Positions 10,885 through 20,559 of a stretch of 64,000 nucleotides of DNA are shown here, piece after piece. The stretch is from Tachypleus tridentatus. Lineage: Eukaryota; Arthropoda; Merostomata; Xiphosura; Limulidae. The stretch lies in assembly GCF_004210375.1 (NCBI RefSeq), contig NW_027467782.1, positions 35,949,771 through 36,013,770 of the forward strand. Direction: 5' to 3'. Made by a program: the position numbers and the translations under genes. Within the stretch, counting starts at the first letter, position 1, and each line of letters opens with the position of its first letter. Below the pieces are notes generated by a model. That model saw only the letters and a program-made list of their open reading frames with translations, ran no database searches and had not been told where the DNA came from.

Positions 10885-11325
10885 GTGCATGTCTTCAAAC
10901 AAGTTATATTTTTTATATGTTTATATTATGAATCAATCTTTACGTTACGAATGTTTGTTGTTGTTTATAAATGCAAGTATTTTTAGTGTAAATATAATTT
11001 TAAAATAATTGCTTTTTTTACTTTATCAGAGTTTACAATATTGCATCACAACACAAATGGCTGTATTGTTTATTCTGATATATTTTACAAAGTTACACAG
11101 TTTAACCTCACAAACAGTTTGATTTATGTTAGTTTTCATCATGTAATATAAAAAATATAAAAAAATACATTAAGAAAATAGTTTATAAATGCTTTCAATA
11201 TTCTGTAGTTATTTCGTTGTATTATTATAAATAATAATATTTTTAATTAAAAATAATCACAAAAATTGCAAATTTCGATCCGTTTTGAACTTATTTGGTT
11301 CAGTGACGTCAGCGGAGCTTTTCCT
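10885..11325. other. unannotated AT-rich DNA
   Basis: Very AT-rich. No coding signature is visible. The 82-codon plus frame that ends at 11008 is partly the Mutator relic. Confidence 0.5.
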
Positions 11326-11330
11326 GGAAA

Positions 11331-11912
11331 CTTGGCTTGTTTGTTTCTGACCTTCGCGCAATCTACCTGTGCTTGTCGTCCCTAATGTAGCAGTCTAAGA
11401 CTATATAGAAGGCAGCTAGTCATCATCACCCACTGCCAAGTTAGTGGGCTACTCTATTACCAACAGATAGTGGGATTGACCGTCATATTATAACGCCTCC
11501 ATGGTTTAAAGGGCGAGCATGTTTGGTTTGTTTGTTTGTTTTGAATTTCGCACAAAGCTACTCGAGGGCTATCTGTGCTAGCCGTCACTAATTTAGCAGT
11601 GTAAGACTAGAGGGAAGGCAGCTAGTCATCACCACCCACCGCCAACTCTTGGGCTACTCTTTTACCAACGAATAATGGGATTGACCGTCACATTATAACG
11701 CCCCACGGCTGAAAGGGCGAGCATGTTTGGCGAGACGGGGATGCAAACCCGCGATTCTCAGATTATGAGTCGCACGCCTTAACGCGCTTGGCCATGCCGG
11801 GCCCTAAAATCGAAGTTTAATACGTATCAGCATGTTTGGTGTAACGGGTATTCGAACCCGCGACCTTCAGATTACGAGCCAAACGCCTTAACCACCTAGC
11901 CATGCCGGACCA
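11331..11912 (-). repeat. SINE (family 1) interrupted by a second SINE
   Basis: The body of an older minus-strand copy occupies 11331-11530. Its tRNA-like head resumes at 11828-11912 (B-box-like GGGTTCGAATACCCGTTACA on minus). The text AGCATGTTTGGT is present on both sides of the interruption, which looks like the target-site duplication of the younger copy. Confidence 0.8.
11526..11804 (-). repeat. nested SINE (family 1)
   Basis: A nearly full-length copy with a clean (TTTG)n-type tail on the plus strand side and a head ending GGCCATGCCGGGCC. It lies inside the older copy. About 25 bp of non-SINE sequence (11805-11828) lies between the head and the flanking duplicate, so the inserted segment has a short 5' extension. 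Confidence 0.9.
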
Positions 11913-11914
11913 AG

Positions 11915-13360
11915 AAACCTTATTTACCAACTAAATGTTCTAAATAAGACATGCATGTAATTGTTTCGTGTCTCCTGGAGCGTTTCTTAGGCTGTTAGAG
12001 TAGGGACACATGACTGCTATAGTTAAAGTTATCGTTTATAAAACAACTTATTACATGCCTAATTATGTATTGTTTGTCAAGTCCAGATTTATATTGAACT
12101 TTATCACGTTTATCTATAATAGTGTTAGTTTCCAGTGATCTATAAGTATATTATGGCAGGTTAGTTTACCTAATTCTGTGTAGAATGTGGCCTTTCCTAA
12201 AGGTGATAGTATTTCTTGAATATGTAAAATGAAACTGATATCACCAATCACCGTGTTCTCACTATGCATACAAAGTTGACATTTTTACAGACGTAAATAT
12301 ATATGCAATAATAAAAATAATAGTTTTTATTGCACAATAACTCTAAAGCTAAAAAGCGTGTGTGAATACAACTAAGAAGGAATTAAACATAGGCTTCGTT
12401 TTCTGCATGGAAACAAACTCTGTTGATAATTGCTTACCGGGCAACATACCTTTTATGAGCAAAGAATTTTACACTAACTTTCTTTATTTGAAGCGTTTTC
12501 AATTTATATTATAAGGTCCATCTAAAAATACAAGTTTATTATATTCAAAGTGACTGACTGTACAGTATCTTGTGTGTTGATGAAGTTATGTAGGCTCATA
12601 CATCAAAAAATAATTTTAGTTGTCAGTTTCTCTTTTTAATGTACTCAGCTAAGAAAATTTGTAATACAATAACATAACTTTAGCTTGACGATATAATATT
12701 TATTTTGCAGATAAAGTATATCTATTGTAAAGAACAACACAAACTACAAAATACATAAAACCGAAACTCATACTTCAGATAATACAGATCACAATGTTAT
12801 GAAACCATGTATACATGAAATATTACTGTACATTTCTCTGTAGATCATTAATAATCATGAGGATCAGCAATCTGACTTGATGTTTATTAGTGGCAGTTAT
12901 TTTTATTGTTACTAGTTTGATATTTCCGTGGGTGTTATGATTGGCTTGTTTCCATTCCAGAAAATTAGTTTACTTGTTATGGAATACTATAATTGGCTTG
13001 TATGCATTTCAAAATATTAGCTTGACCAATTGTTGAGTAGAATTCGAAATAGCAAGCGAGTTCTAATAGGAAGAGTTAGTTATATGCGTGTCACGTGAGA
13101 TTTTATCAATGCAATAGAGATAGTACTGTACATAGGCTCCGCTTTTAACTGGATCATCCGACTGATTGAAATATAACATATTCATGCTTTAATGTCATCT
13201 ATTGGTGTAAATTAGTAATAGTTCTCTCTGGAGGAAAACTTTAAGAGAAAATATGAATCTTAGTTTGCTTTGTGGTTTTAAAGGTTACGTTAAGCTGTAC
13301 CTGTGGATAATTTCTTTAAAGTTTTTTAATTTCATTTTTATTGTTATTTTAGTGTATTTC
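11915..13360. other. unannotated AT-rich DNA
   Basis: I see no gene or known element here. Confidence 0.5.
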
Positions 13361-13370
13361 TATTCGTTAA

Positions 13371-13479
13371 GCTCGTGTAAGTTGCAAACTTGATTGCATT
13401 TGTCCACCGCCAGACGGCTTCAACAGAAGCACTCAGAAAATAGAAATACATTACAACACTATGATCAACGAGCACACAG
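13371..13479 (+). CDS. possible short cysteine-rich exon
   Basis: A frame reading SCKLDCICPPPDGFNRS and on to NTMINEHT is followed by a strong donor, ACAG|GTGAGT. The acceptor side is weak, the best candidate being ATTCGTTAAG. The closely spaced cysteines and the CPPPDGF string look protein-like, but no partner exon was found. It could equally be a non-coding exon or chance. Confidence 0.25.
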
Positions 13480-13859
13480 GTGAGTGCAGTTATACTTACC
13501 AATTCAAGCAAAAAACTGAAAATGTTTTAGAAGACATCAATTAAAGTAACTTACGTGTAATGCCAATCATCGCTATTCGACTTGTAATTCATAATAGAAA
13601 ATGGAAGTAGATTGTATTTTAGAAAGTTGCAGACACCTACAAAACTAGATTATAAACACTCTCCCAATCCACTTTAGAATATTTAGAATTATTACCACTG
13701 ACTTATCATTACAGCAAGAACGAGAAAAATATTTTTTTTTAAATCTTAAAACAAAAGCTACAAAAACAGAATAATTAATCACATTAATTAGATGAATGTT
13801 ACTATTAAAAACTGTTCCATTCTTTTACATATTATACTTTAAGGCATTCTTCAAAATTA

Positions 13860-13939
13860 GAACTATTAATTATTTTTATCCTAACAATAACTGTACAATA
13901 GATAATTATTTTTTATATGAGGAATTGCTGTATTTTAAC
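13860..13939. repeat. unit of a dispersed ~45-bp AT-rich repeat
   Basis: Contains TATCCTAACAATAACTGTAC. Similar text (cctaggaataactgtattat-like) recurs at 16460-16545, 17455-17545 and 18415-18490, always next to the Tigger or mariner element. Confidence 0.5.
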
Positions 13940-14528
13940 TACAGTAAACTCTTATTGTTTCGAAGTAGCTAGAACCGAATATATCACTTGTATCGACGTT
14001 GTTGACTGGTCCGGCCAACTGTCCATATAAATACATAGTAACAAAAGCCCCTTGAACCGAACTGCATGTATCGAAGTGTCGGCTTGTAACGATGTATAAT
14101 TATAGTCCCTAGGGTGTGAAAAGCATCAATATTACATCCTTTGTATCGAACCAGGTACGAAGATATTTATTTTTCTCTTCTTCCCTAAATTAATTGTCAC
14201 CGCTGCCGACCACCCGCTACGCCGCTAGCAAGTGCAATTAGTCAGTCTCCGCGCAACAACGTGTGGTGCCACCATCAAAATCTTACACTTGAGAAATAGC
14301 GGACTGCAGATGGGGTAGTAGATTAGCCTAGCAATGTTTTTACAACAATTATGGTCAATAACACTTTAAACCCCTGCCCGCCCCAACTCACCCGCCCTCC
14401 CAGCAAAATTAGCTTAGATATAACATTTTCAGATTATGGCTTGAGTAGATTATGCCTGGGCAGCCTGCATGCTGCGGCCTATAAAAGGCTAATCACAGTC
14501 AACTTAAACAGATCATTAATCATTGATC

Positions 14529-16133
14529 ATGGCGAAGCGCAAGCTTGTATCGATAGAAACTAAAATTGCAGCAATAGAAGTTGAAAAAAAGTTAAAACAA
14601 AACAGAAATAGCAAAAGCATTTTATGTGCCTCTGAACACTTTGTCAACATGGTTGAAAAATAAAGAGGCCATATTGTCTTCTCGAGACAACTTTTGTCCC
14701 AATAGAAAACGCATGCGAACTGCAAAACATTCTGACCTAGAAGCGGCATTGCTTCTGTGGTACAAAGCAAAGGCAAAAAACTTGCTGATCAAATGGGAAT
14801 CACTGACTTTGCATGAGTGATGGGTGGTTAACCCGATTCAAAAAAAAGACACGACATTCAATTTCGTACGATCTGTGGTGAGTCTGGTAGTGTAGAACCA
14901 GAGCAAACAAACCAGTGGACATCAACAACACTGCCACGCCTGCTAGAAAACTACAGCCCACGGGATGTCTTCAACGCAGATGAGTCTGGCTTATTCTTTA
15001 AACTTCTGCCAGACAAGTCTCTTGTTATCAAGGGAGACTCCTGTCACGGCGGGAAGCGAGCGAAGGAGCGGCTGTCTGTTTTGGTATGCGCCAATATGGA
15101 CGGCACCGAGAAGCTTCCTTTACTTGTCATAGGTGAGTGTCAAAAGCAGGTAAAAATATTTTCCTGTGTTTTCTATAGAAGTTGTTATTTTATGATTTTC
15201 TTCAGATTATTGACATGTAAATGTTTCATTTTAACTTCAAGACATTAACCATGTACATTTTCTTTCTTTTTTTTTAGGAAAGGCAGCAAAACCGCGTTGC
15301 TTCAAAGACGTCAAAACCCTGCCAACACCATACAAAGCCAACAAGCGAGCTTGGATGACTTCAGATATATTCACCGAGTGGCTGAGAGAACTTGACCGAA
15401 AGTTTGTGCTGCAGAAAAGAAAGGTCCTTATGATAATTGACAACTGCCCCGCCCACTCCAACCCCACTGGACTTAAGGCCATCAAGCTGGTGTTCCTGCC
15501 TCCCAATACCACAAGCAAGACACAGCCCATGGACCAAGGCATCATCGCCAATCTAAAACATCATTACCGCACCCTACTGCTACAGCGTCTTATTGATTCA
15601 ATAGACAATAAAGTGTTTTCACTGTGACTGTGCTTGAAGCCATGCGACTGCTACGCTCTGCCTGGTCATTGGTAAAGCAATCAACCATAGCCAATTGTTT
15701 CAGAACTTGTGGCTTCTCCTCTCCAGAGCCAGCAGAAAACAGTGAGGACCCCGAGGATGACATACCATTGGACCAGCTCTTGACACGGCTGAATGACACT
15801 GGGTTTACGGTGAATGGCACAGCAGAGGACTACGAGACTGCTGATACTGATCTGATCACTAGCGCGCCCCTGACAGACAGTGATATTGTGGCCATGGTGC
15901 AAAATAAACAGACACCAGAAAATGACAATGAAAGTGAAGATGACGACAATGAGGAACCCCCCATCCCAACACATTCTGCAGTTCGTGAGATGTGCCTGCA
16001 ACTTCAGAGATATCTTGAACACCAGGCTAACGCAGAACAGCTTATCTCTCAAGTAAACATGATGGAGCGTTTTGTGACCAAGTGCCAGAGGGACAGCAGT
16101 TCGCAAAAAAGCATTGAGCCATATTTCAAGTGA
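14529..16133 (+). pseudogene. Tigger transposase (broken)
   Basis: The product starts MAKRKLVSIETKIAAIE, the N-terminal HTH of the CENP-B/Tigger family. It continues in another frame as AFYVPLNTLSTWLKNKEAIL and then the second DNA-binding module (ALLLWYKAKAKN). The catalytic aspartates are all recognisable: FNADESGLFF, MIIDNCPAHSN and PMDQGIIANLKHHYR. An acidic C-terminal tail with DDDNEEPPIPTH ends SIEPYFK at 16133. It is broken by a frameshift near 14600, a short deletion near 14790, a frameshift near 14845 and one near 15615. An intron at 15133-15277 interrupts the coding text between LLVIG and KAAKPRCF. Without these lesions the length would fit the family. It cannot make a full transposase as it stands. 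Confidence 0.85.
15133..15277 (+). other. intron of the Tigger transposase
   Basis: 145 bp with donor ATAG|GTGAGT and acceptor (T)n-AG|GAAAGG. Removing it joins LLVIG to KAAKPRC in the same reading frame, matching the uninterrupted family order. Confidence 0.75.
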
Positions 16134-16459
16134 CTCCAGTTAGACGTTCTTGCTGGTGTTTGTATCCTGTACATTATAATTACATATGTCTATATTATGA
16201 ATGTTATTTTTTTACATGCTTTTTTTACAAGTGCTGTTAATTGTCCTTTTGAATTTCATTAAATGTGTTTTAAGTGTTTACACACGTGTGACTTCTGAGT
16301 CTTTAATCCAATTACCGGTACTGCACCAGCCGTCAGTTATAGGGCCTACCATTACCAGACTTGGCTAGTGAATGAAAAAAAGTCCTTTTTAACGAACTTC
16401 TTTTGTAATGAACAATTCTCTTTGGTCCCTACGACTTCGTTACAACGAGAGTTTACTGT

Positions 16460-16545
16460 ATTTTATCTCAGGAATATCTGTGTTATAACTATTAGTTATT
16501 TTTTTATCATGGGGATAACGTATTATAGCCAGTAAAACTGAAATA
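16460..16545. repeat. unit of the dispersed ~45-bp AT-rich repeat
   Basis: Contains TATCTCAGGAATATCTGTGT followed by TATAACTATTAGTTATTTTT. It lies directly against the right end of the Tigger element. Confidence 0.5.
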
Positions 16546-16841
16546 GAAACCTTTATAACCCGAGCGTTTACGAGAGGTGGACCTTATTTCTTCTCGGGTA
16601 ATCTGGGAATGCCTTGTATAATTGAACGAGTTATATATAAAGATTTAGTTTAGTAACGTCATACAGGTCATCGAACTTTCCGGGAAGTGTTTATTTCACT
16701 GTGTAGTGTTGTAAGCGTCTCATTTCCCGTGCTATGTGGCAGATGTCTTATCAGTATATGAAAAGATGTTGGTGGTATTTTAACTTTGGATAAAATATGT
16801 GTGTGTTGTTATAAACTGTGTTTAGGTGTTTAAGTAAAAAA
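16546..16841. other. unannotated DNA
   Basis: Nothing recognised between the Tigger end and the minisatellite. Confidence 0.45.
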
Positions 16842-17096
16842 AAGTATAGATAACACCTGGAGTGATTAATAAAGATATGTTATATAAATCAAGTATAGAT
16901 AACACCTGGAGAGTGATTAATAAAGATATGTTTATATAAATCAAGCATAGATAACACCTGGAGAGTGATTAATAAAGATATGTTATATAAATCAAGTATA
17001 GATAACACCTGGAGAGTGATTAATAAAGATATGTTATATAAATCAAGTATAGATAATACCTGAAGAGTGATTAATAAAGATATGTTCATATAAATC
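16842..17096. repeat. 51-bp minisatellite, five copies
   Basis: Five head-to-tail units start with AAGTATAGATAACACCTGG and contain GTGATTAATAAAGATATGTT. Unit length varies between about 49 and 52 bp. Because most units are near 51 bp, a minus-strand frame stays open across them and repeats a 17-residue motif (NISLLITLQVLSILDLY). That frame is a by-product of the period rather than evidence of a gene. Confidence 0.95.
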
Positions 17097-17099
17097 AGT

Positions 17100-17452
17100 T
17101 TAAAAACAAGAATTATTTCATTAAAAAGTAAGTGAAGAATAAAATTATTTTTCTGACAGAGATAAAACTAATGGAGATCACTGATTCCTGGATCTAGATT
17201 AATTCAGAAACGTTGAACAGTGTTTAACTTGGTAACCCAATATGTTTCTATTTATGTTACTAAACTAAATATTTATATAATGCTCGTTCAATTATACTGG
17301 GCATTCCAGATTGCCCCTGAAGAAGAAAGGTCCATCTCTCAAAAGAGCTCGGGTAATAAGGGTTTCTATTCCAGTTTTATTAAGACTTCTTGGATCTACT
17401 TGTTTTTAGCACATCATGATTGTCGCCATTATTTATCTTTTATTTTACAAGA
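17100..17452. other. unannotated DNA
   Basis: An 83-codon plus frame (17220-17471) contains the text APEEERSISQKSSGNKGF, which I cannot assign. No splice sites or homology support it as a gene. Confidence 0.4.
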
Positions 17453-17454
17453 AC

Positions 17455-17542
17455 CTTATAATAACTATTAAGTATTTTACAGCCTAGGAATAACTGTATT
17501 ATAACTGTTAGTATTTTATATCCTACGAATAAATGTATTATA
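17455..17542. repeat. unit of the dispersed ~45-bp AT-rich repeat (two units)
   Basis: Two tandem units containing CCTAGGAATAACTGTATTAT and CCTACGAATAAATGTATTAT. The array ends at the mariner left end. Confidence 0.6.
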
Positions 17543-18380
17543 TCTGGTTGTACGGAAATAAATGTCGTTTTTAAATTGCGAAGTTTGAAAAAGTATAAAC
17601 CATTGTTGTAAAACATGCTTTAATCAAAGTGACAGCGATTTGCTTCAACACATTTCTGTCAACGTGTAACGATGTTGTTTATGTCCCTGTTGTACAATTC
17701 AGAGTCTCTATGGCCAATGAACTTCCTGAAAGCTTCTTCTGCAGCTGTTTCGTTTTTAAAGCATTTATTGTTCAAAAATTGTCAAAGTGCTTGAAGAAAT
17801 TAAATTCTGTAAGGTGAAGGTCTGGGGAATAAGGTGGATGAGGCAGAACCTCAATTACCAATTCGTTCAATTTTTGGAACGTCATTCTCAACAGGTATTA
17901 TAATACTGATTTTGTTGGCTTTCAGTTAGTTTGTGCGTAACCCACTTATCCAACATTTCGTCTTTCCAATCGTGCTAAGATAGTTGACAATGTTTGATTT
18001 GCTTGTGTCTAGGTTTTCTGCAAGCTCACGTACTGTTGTGCAAGGGTCTGTCTCAACTGCTTCCCTTAATGTGTTTTTATCTAAGAATGGCTTCCTTCCA
18101 CAACCTTCGTGGTCTTCAAGACTTTTATCTCCGTGTCGAAGCCTTTGGAACCAATGCCGAATTGTGCATTTAGTAACAGATCCATGGCTGAATGTCTGAT
18201 TGATGCTCCTATGTAGTTTCAGTAGCTTTTCGTCCAAGTTGTAAAGGAAAATCAGGCGATAGTCCTTCTTGTCCATGCTGCCTCGGATGTTGCGAAACTT
18301 TCTCTGAATAGAGATTAAACAGCAGATAATTAAGACACCTTACAAGCGACAAATGTTGGATTAAACCAACCAACCAACGA
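17543..18380 (-). mobile_element. mariner element, internally deleted
   Basis: A mariner-family DNA transposon on the minus strand, flanked by TA at 17541-17542 and 18381-18382. Its ends are imperfect inverted repeats: CTGGTTGTACGG on the low side and TTGGTTGGTTTAATCC read inward from the high side, both followed by an ATGTCG/TTTGTCG segment. The length is about 0.84 kb against about 1.3 kb for a complete mariner, so roughly 0.45 kb of the central coding part is missing. Confidence 0.75.
17600..18276 (-). pseudogene. mariner transposase, N- and C-terminal parts
   Basis: The intact 5' frame starts at 18276 with MDKKDYRLIFLYNLDEK. It includes the paired HTH region (HGSVTKCTIRHWFQRLRHGD) and the linker SLEDHEGCGRKP, then AVETDPCTTVRELAENL. 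It stops at 17926, shortly before the expected catalytic core. After the internal deletion the C-terminal part is visible in another frame: FQKLNELVIEVLPHPPYSPD. The following LHLTEFNFF has E where mariner normally has its third catalytic D. The first two catalytic aspartates lie in the deleted part. Non-functional. Confidence 0.8.
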
Positions 18381-18414
18381 TATGTTACTCAATATTCAGC
18401 TTCTAAATGTCACC

Positions 18415-18490
18415 ATGATAATTCGGTGAGTTGTTTTTAATCCTAGGATTAACTGTATTATCATCCTAAGCTATTTTTAACTCTGTACAT
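18415..18490. repeat. unit of the dispersed ~45-bp AT-rich repeat
   Basis: Contains ATCCTAGGATTAACTGTATT, just beyond the mariner high end. Confidence 0.5.
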
Positions 18491-18494
18491 TTAT

Positions 18495-18890
18495 GGATGA
18501 ATAATGTTTTACTAGTTGACGAAATTAATTACTTTTAATTACAGCAAGCTGAGCAGTTTGATGTTCTGGTCAACTGTGCAGGAATGGGGTCAAAGCAGCT
18601 GTTCGATTACAAATACTTGGCATCGATGCTCGGACAAATAAATCAAGATAGTTCTATGACACTTTTGTTAACTTAGAAGGTGGAACAGTGAATAGAGAAA
18701 AAATATTTCTACTATAGATTTCATTTAGAAAATGAAAATAAATTATTTGTAATCCATATATGGTAAACAAAATACAGTATAAACGTTTATGTTAACACCG
18801 TTAGACGAAGTTTTTTTTTCTTATATATACCATGATTTCACGTGCATAATTACTATCCGTTGGCTATTTCTTCAAAATTATGATGTATTG
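18495..18890. other. unannotated DNA
   Basis: No gene or repeat recognised, apart from a 33-bp SINE tail fragment just beyond it at 18893-18925 (minus). Confidence 0.45.
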
Positions 18891-19099
18891 TTTGTTTTGA
18901 ATTTCGCACAAAACTACACGGTTATTATTAATAGTAATTACAAATGATGATTTACATACAATAGTTTACAAACTTATAAAGAATACTGAGTTTTATATCT
19001 GGTCTAGAACTGAATCTTTTATCGACGTTCATAAAGAACGAATAAACTCTTTGTTGATACACCTGTACACTTCTCTTGACGGCAAGCTGAGATTGAAGC

Positions 19100-19330
19100 T
19101 GGTTGTTTTTGTTGGGTTTTTTTAATTTTGCACATAGCTACACCAGGGATATCTGCACTAACCGTCCCTAATTTAGCAGTGTAAGACGAGAAGGAAGGCA
19201 AATAGTCATCACCACCCGTCGTCAACTCTTGGACTACTTTTCACCAATAAGTAGTGGGACTGTGTGCCACGTCATAACGTCCCCACAGCTGAAAGGGCGA
19301 GCGTGTTTGATGCGACGGGGATTCGAAGTT
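19100..19330 (-). repeat. tRNA-derived SINE (family 1), 5'-truncated
   Basis: Tail and body are present, with the head cut just after the GATGCGACGGGGATTCGAAG segment. It is more diverged than most copies. Confidence 0.85.
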
Positions 19331-19504
19331 TGAAGCACACGTATGTTTCATCAGTGACAATATTTAACGTACTTTTAGAAATTCTAACGTGCGAAAGTTA
19401 CTGAAGTTAAACAGTTTCTAAGGTTCGAAATCTGTAAACGTTCCTGGTCAGCTTCTGTAGTTTTCCAGTTAACAAGCGTTAATCACAATTATAGCTGCCG
19501 AGGC

Positions 19505-19661
19505 TTATTGTATACTGACTGTAGCTGACCAAGAATAATTTTCTGCCTGGTCTTCTAGCTTTGTATAGGCAGAAACACCACAAGAACCGAGGACGCGGTT
19601 TTTCAGGTCTTTCAATTTGCCCCGGGCTTTTTCATTCACGTTGCAGAAGTAACAAAGAACG
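19505..19661 (-). CDS. terminal cytoplasmic exon of Ig-TM protein, copy 2 (open)
   Basis: The acceptor TTATTGTTTAG is followed by a phase 2 exon of 157 bp ending in TAA. It encodes VLCYFCNVNEKARG, then LKDLKNRVLGSCGVSAYTKL, then EDQAENYSWSATVSIQ. The first residues complete the membrane span begun in the exon at 20110-20239 (LISICLIAL plus a cysteine plus VLCYFC). The rest is a basic, then mixed, cytoplasmic tail of about 45 residues with no signalling motif I recognise. The copy 1 counterpart has lost its acceptor AG and has two frameshifts. The tail after EDQA differs from copy 1. Confidence 0.6.
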
Positions 19662-20187
19662 CTAAACAATAATAAAATAATAATAATAATAAATAAAAAA
19701 TAAATGAGAATTAAAAACGCGACTTTTTTCTTCCACTTTTCTATATAAACAATACTATTAAAGATTAACTTCAAATAGTTGTCTTTTTTGTTGTGTTTTT
19801 TTCGTAAGCAAACAGATCTACAAAAACACTTGATGAATCACCATATATGTTTCGTAAAAAGTGTTAACAAAAATTGAAAAGTTATTTTGACCTCATTTGT
19901 AAGGTCAATTAAACATATTCAGCTTTACCAGGTTCATATTGGAGTTTTCACACATTAACTTCCAAAGGGGCACTGAACACACTTGACATTTTCAAATATC
20001 CAACCCTACTATTCAATTAAAAGATAATTTGGGATTGAAGTCAGATGTTCTCTTACCCCTGTTCCACATACTTTAATTATCAAGAACTGGAAGACAGCAT
20101 GTAACTTACCACAAAGCAATAAGACAAATCGAAATTAGTGTTAGCTCTTCTATCCACCAAGGATATCTTACAACTGTAGGTTTGGAA
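19546..20187. repeat. segmental duplication block A, copy 2
   Basis: Counterpart of 2280-2890, same orientation. Homology continues through the cytoplasmic exon, the intron and into the TM exon. Confidence 0.8.
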
Positions 20188-20239
20188 GCATCTTTTCGGT
20201 ATCCTCGAGTACAGTTGAGATTCTCGGCTGGAACATACA
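20110..20239 (-). CDS. juxtamembrane/TM exon of Ig-TM protein, copy 2 (open)
   Basis: A 130-bp exon with acceptor TTTTCTCCAG and donor GTG|GTAAGTTAC. Entered in phase 1, as expected after an Ig exon, it stays open: VYVPAENLNCTRGYRKDASK, then PTVVRYPWWIEELTLISICL. It leaves in phase 2, exactly the phase the next exon needs. NCT is a potential N-glycosylation site outside the membrane. The hydrophobic run LTLISICLIAL starts the single membrane span. The agreement of three exon phases is the main argument that this is a real gene structure. Confidence 0.65.
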
Positions 20240-20555
20240 CTGGAGAAAACAACAGAGCGTTAATATTTTTAGCACGTTTTGTGTCACCGTTTGAATTTTA
20301 AGTATTTTCACAATGAGCACGACGCACTAGTTATAATATAAATTATGACTCACTCTGTAAAATAACAACATAAATGTTCCTTTCGTGAGAAAATTAAAAC
20401 GTGTTGAGCTTCAAAACAGTTTCTTAACAGTAGACTTTTGTTTCTTTATGTACTTCCTAATGGAGTTAACAAATGAAACTAATCACACAGACTTGGAAAC
20501 ACGATCTTTTTTTTTTTTATATTAGTTATATCTTTAGGTACATTTGATTTCCCTT
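20240..20555. other. intron-like DNA upstream of the TM exon
   Basis: No coding signature. Contains a poly-T run at about 20509-20518 near the start of the Penelope-like element. Confidence 0.45.
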
Positions 20556-20559
20556 GGTG

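Larger units (their letters stand above)
13942..16458 (+). mobile_element. Tigger/pogo-family DNA transposon, near full length
   Basis: Terminal inverted repeats are visible: the left end reads CAGTAAACTCTTATTGTTTC and the right end, reverse-complemented, reads CAGTAAACTCTCGTTGTAAC. The element is flanked by the TA dinucleotides expected for this superfamily (13940-13941 and 16459-16460). Internally it holds one transposase gene with a DDE core and an intron. Length is about 2.5 kb, the normal size for an autonomous Tigger. It inserted into a dispersed 45-bp repeat. Confidence 0.88.

Noticed and set aside
15237-16106. Minus-strand frames of 76-141 codons across the Tigger transposase
   Set aside because: They mirror the coding strand of the transposase and have no motif of their own.
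16889-17089. 66-codon minus frame with a repeated hydrophobic motif
   Set aside because: It is the translation of a minisatellite whose period is near a multiple of three.
17220-17471. 83-codon plus frame with APEEERSISQKSS
   Set aside because: No homology, splice signal or repeat context that I could support.
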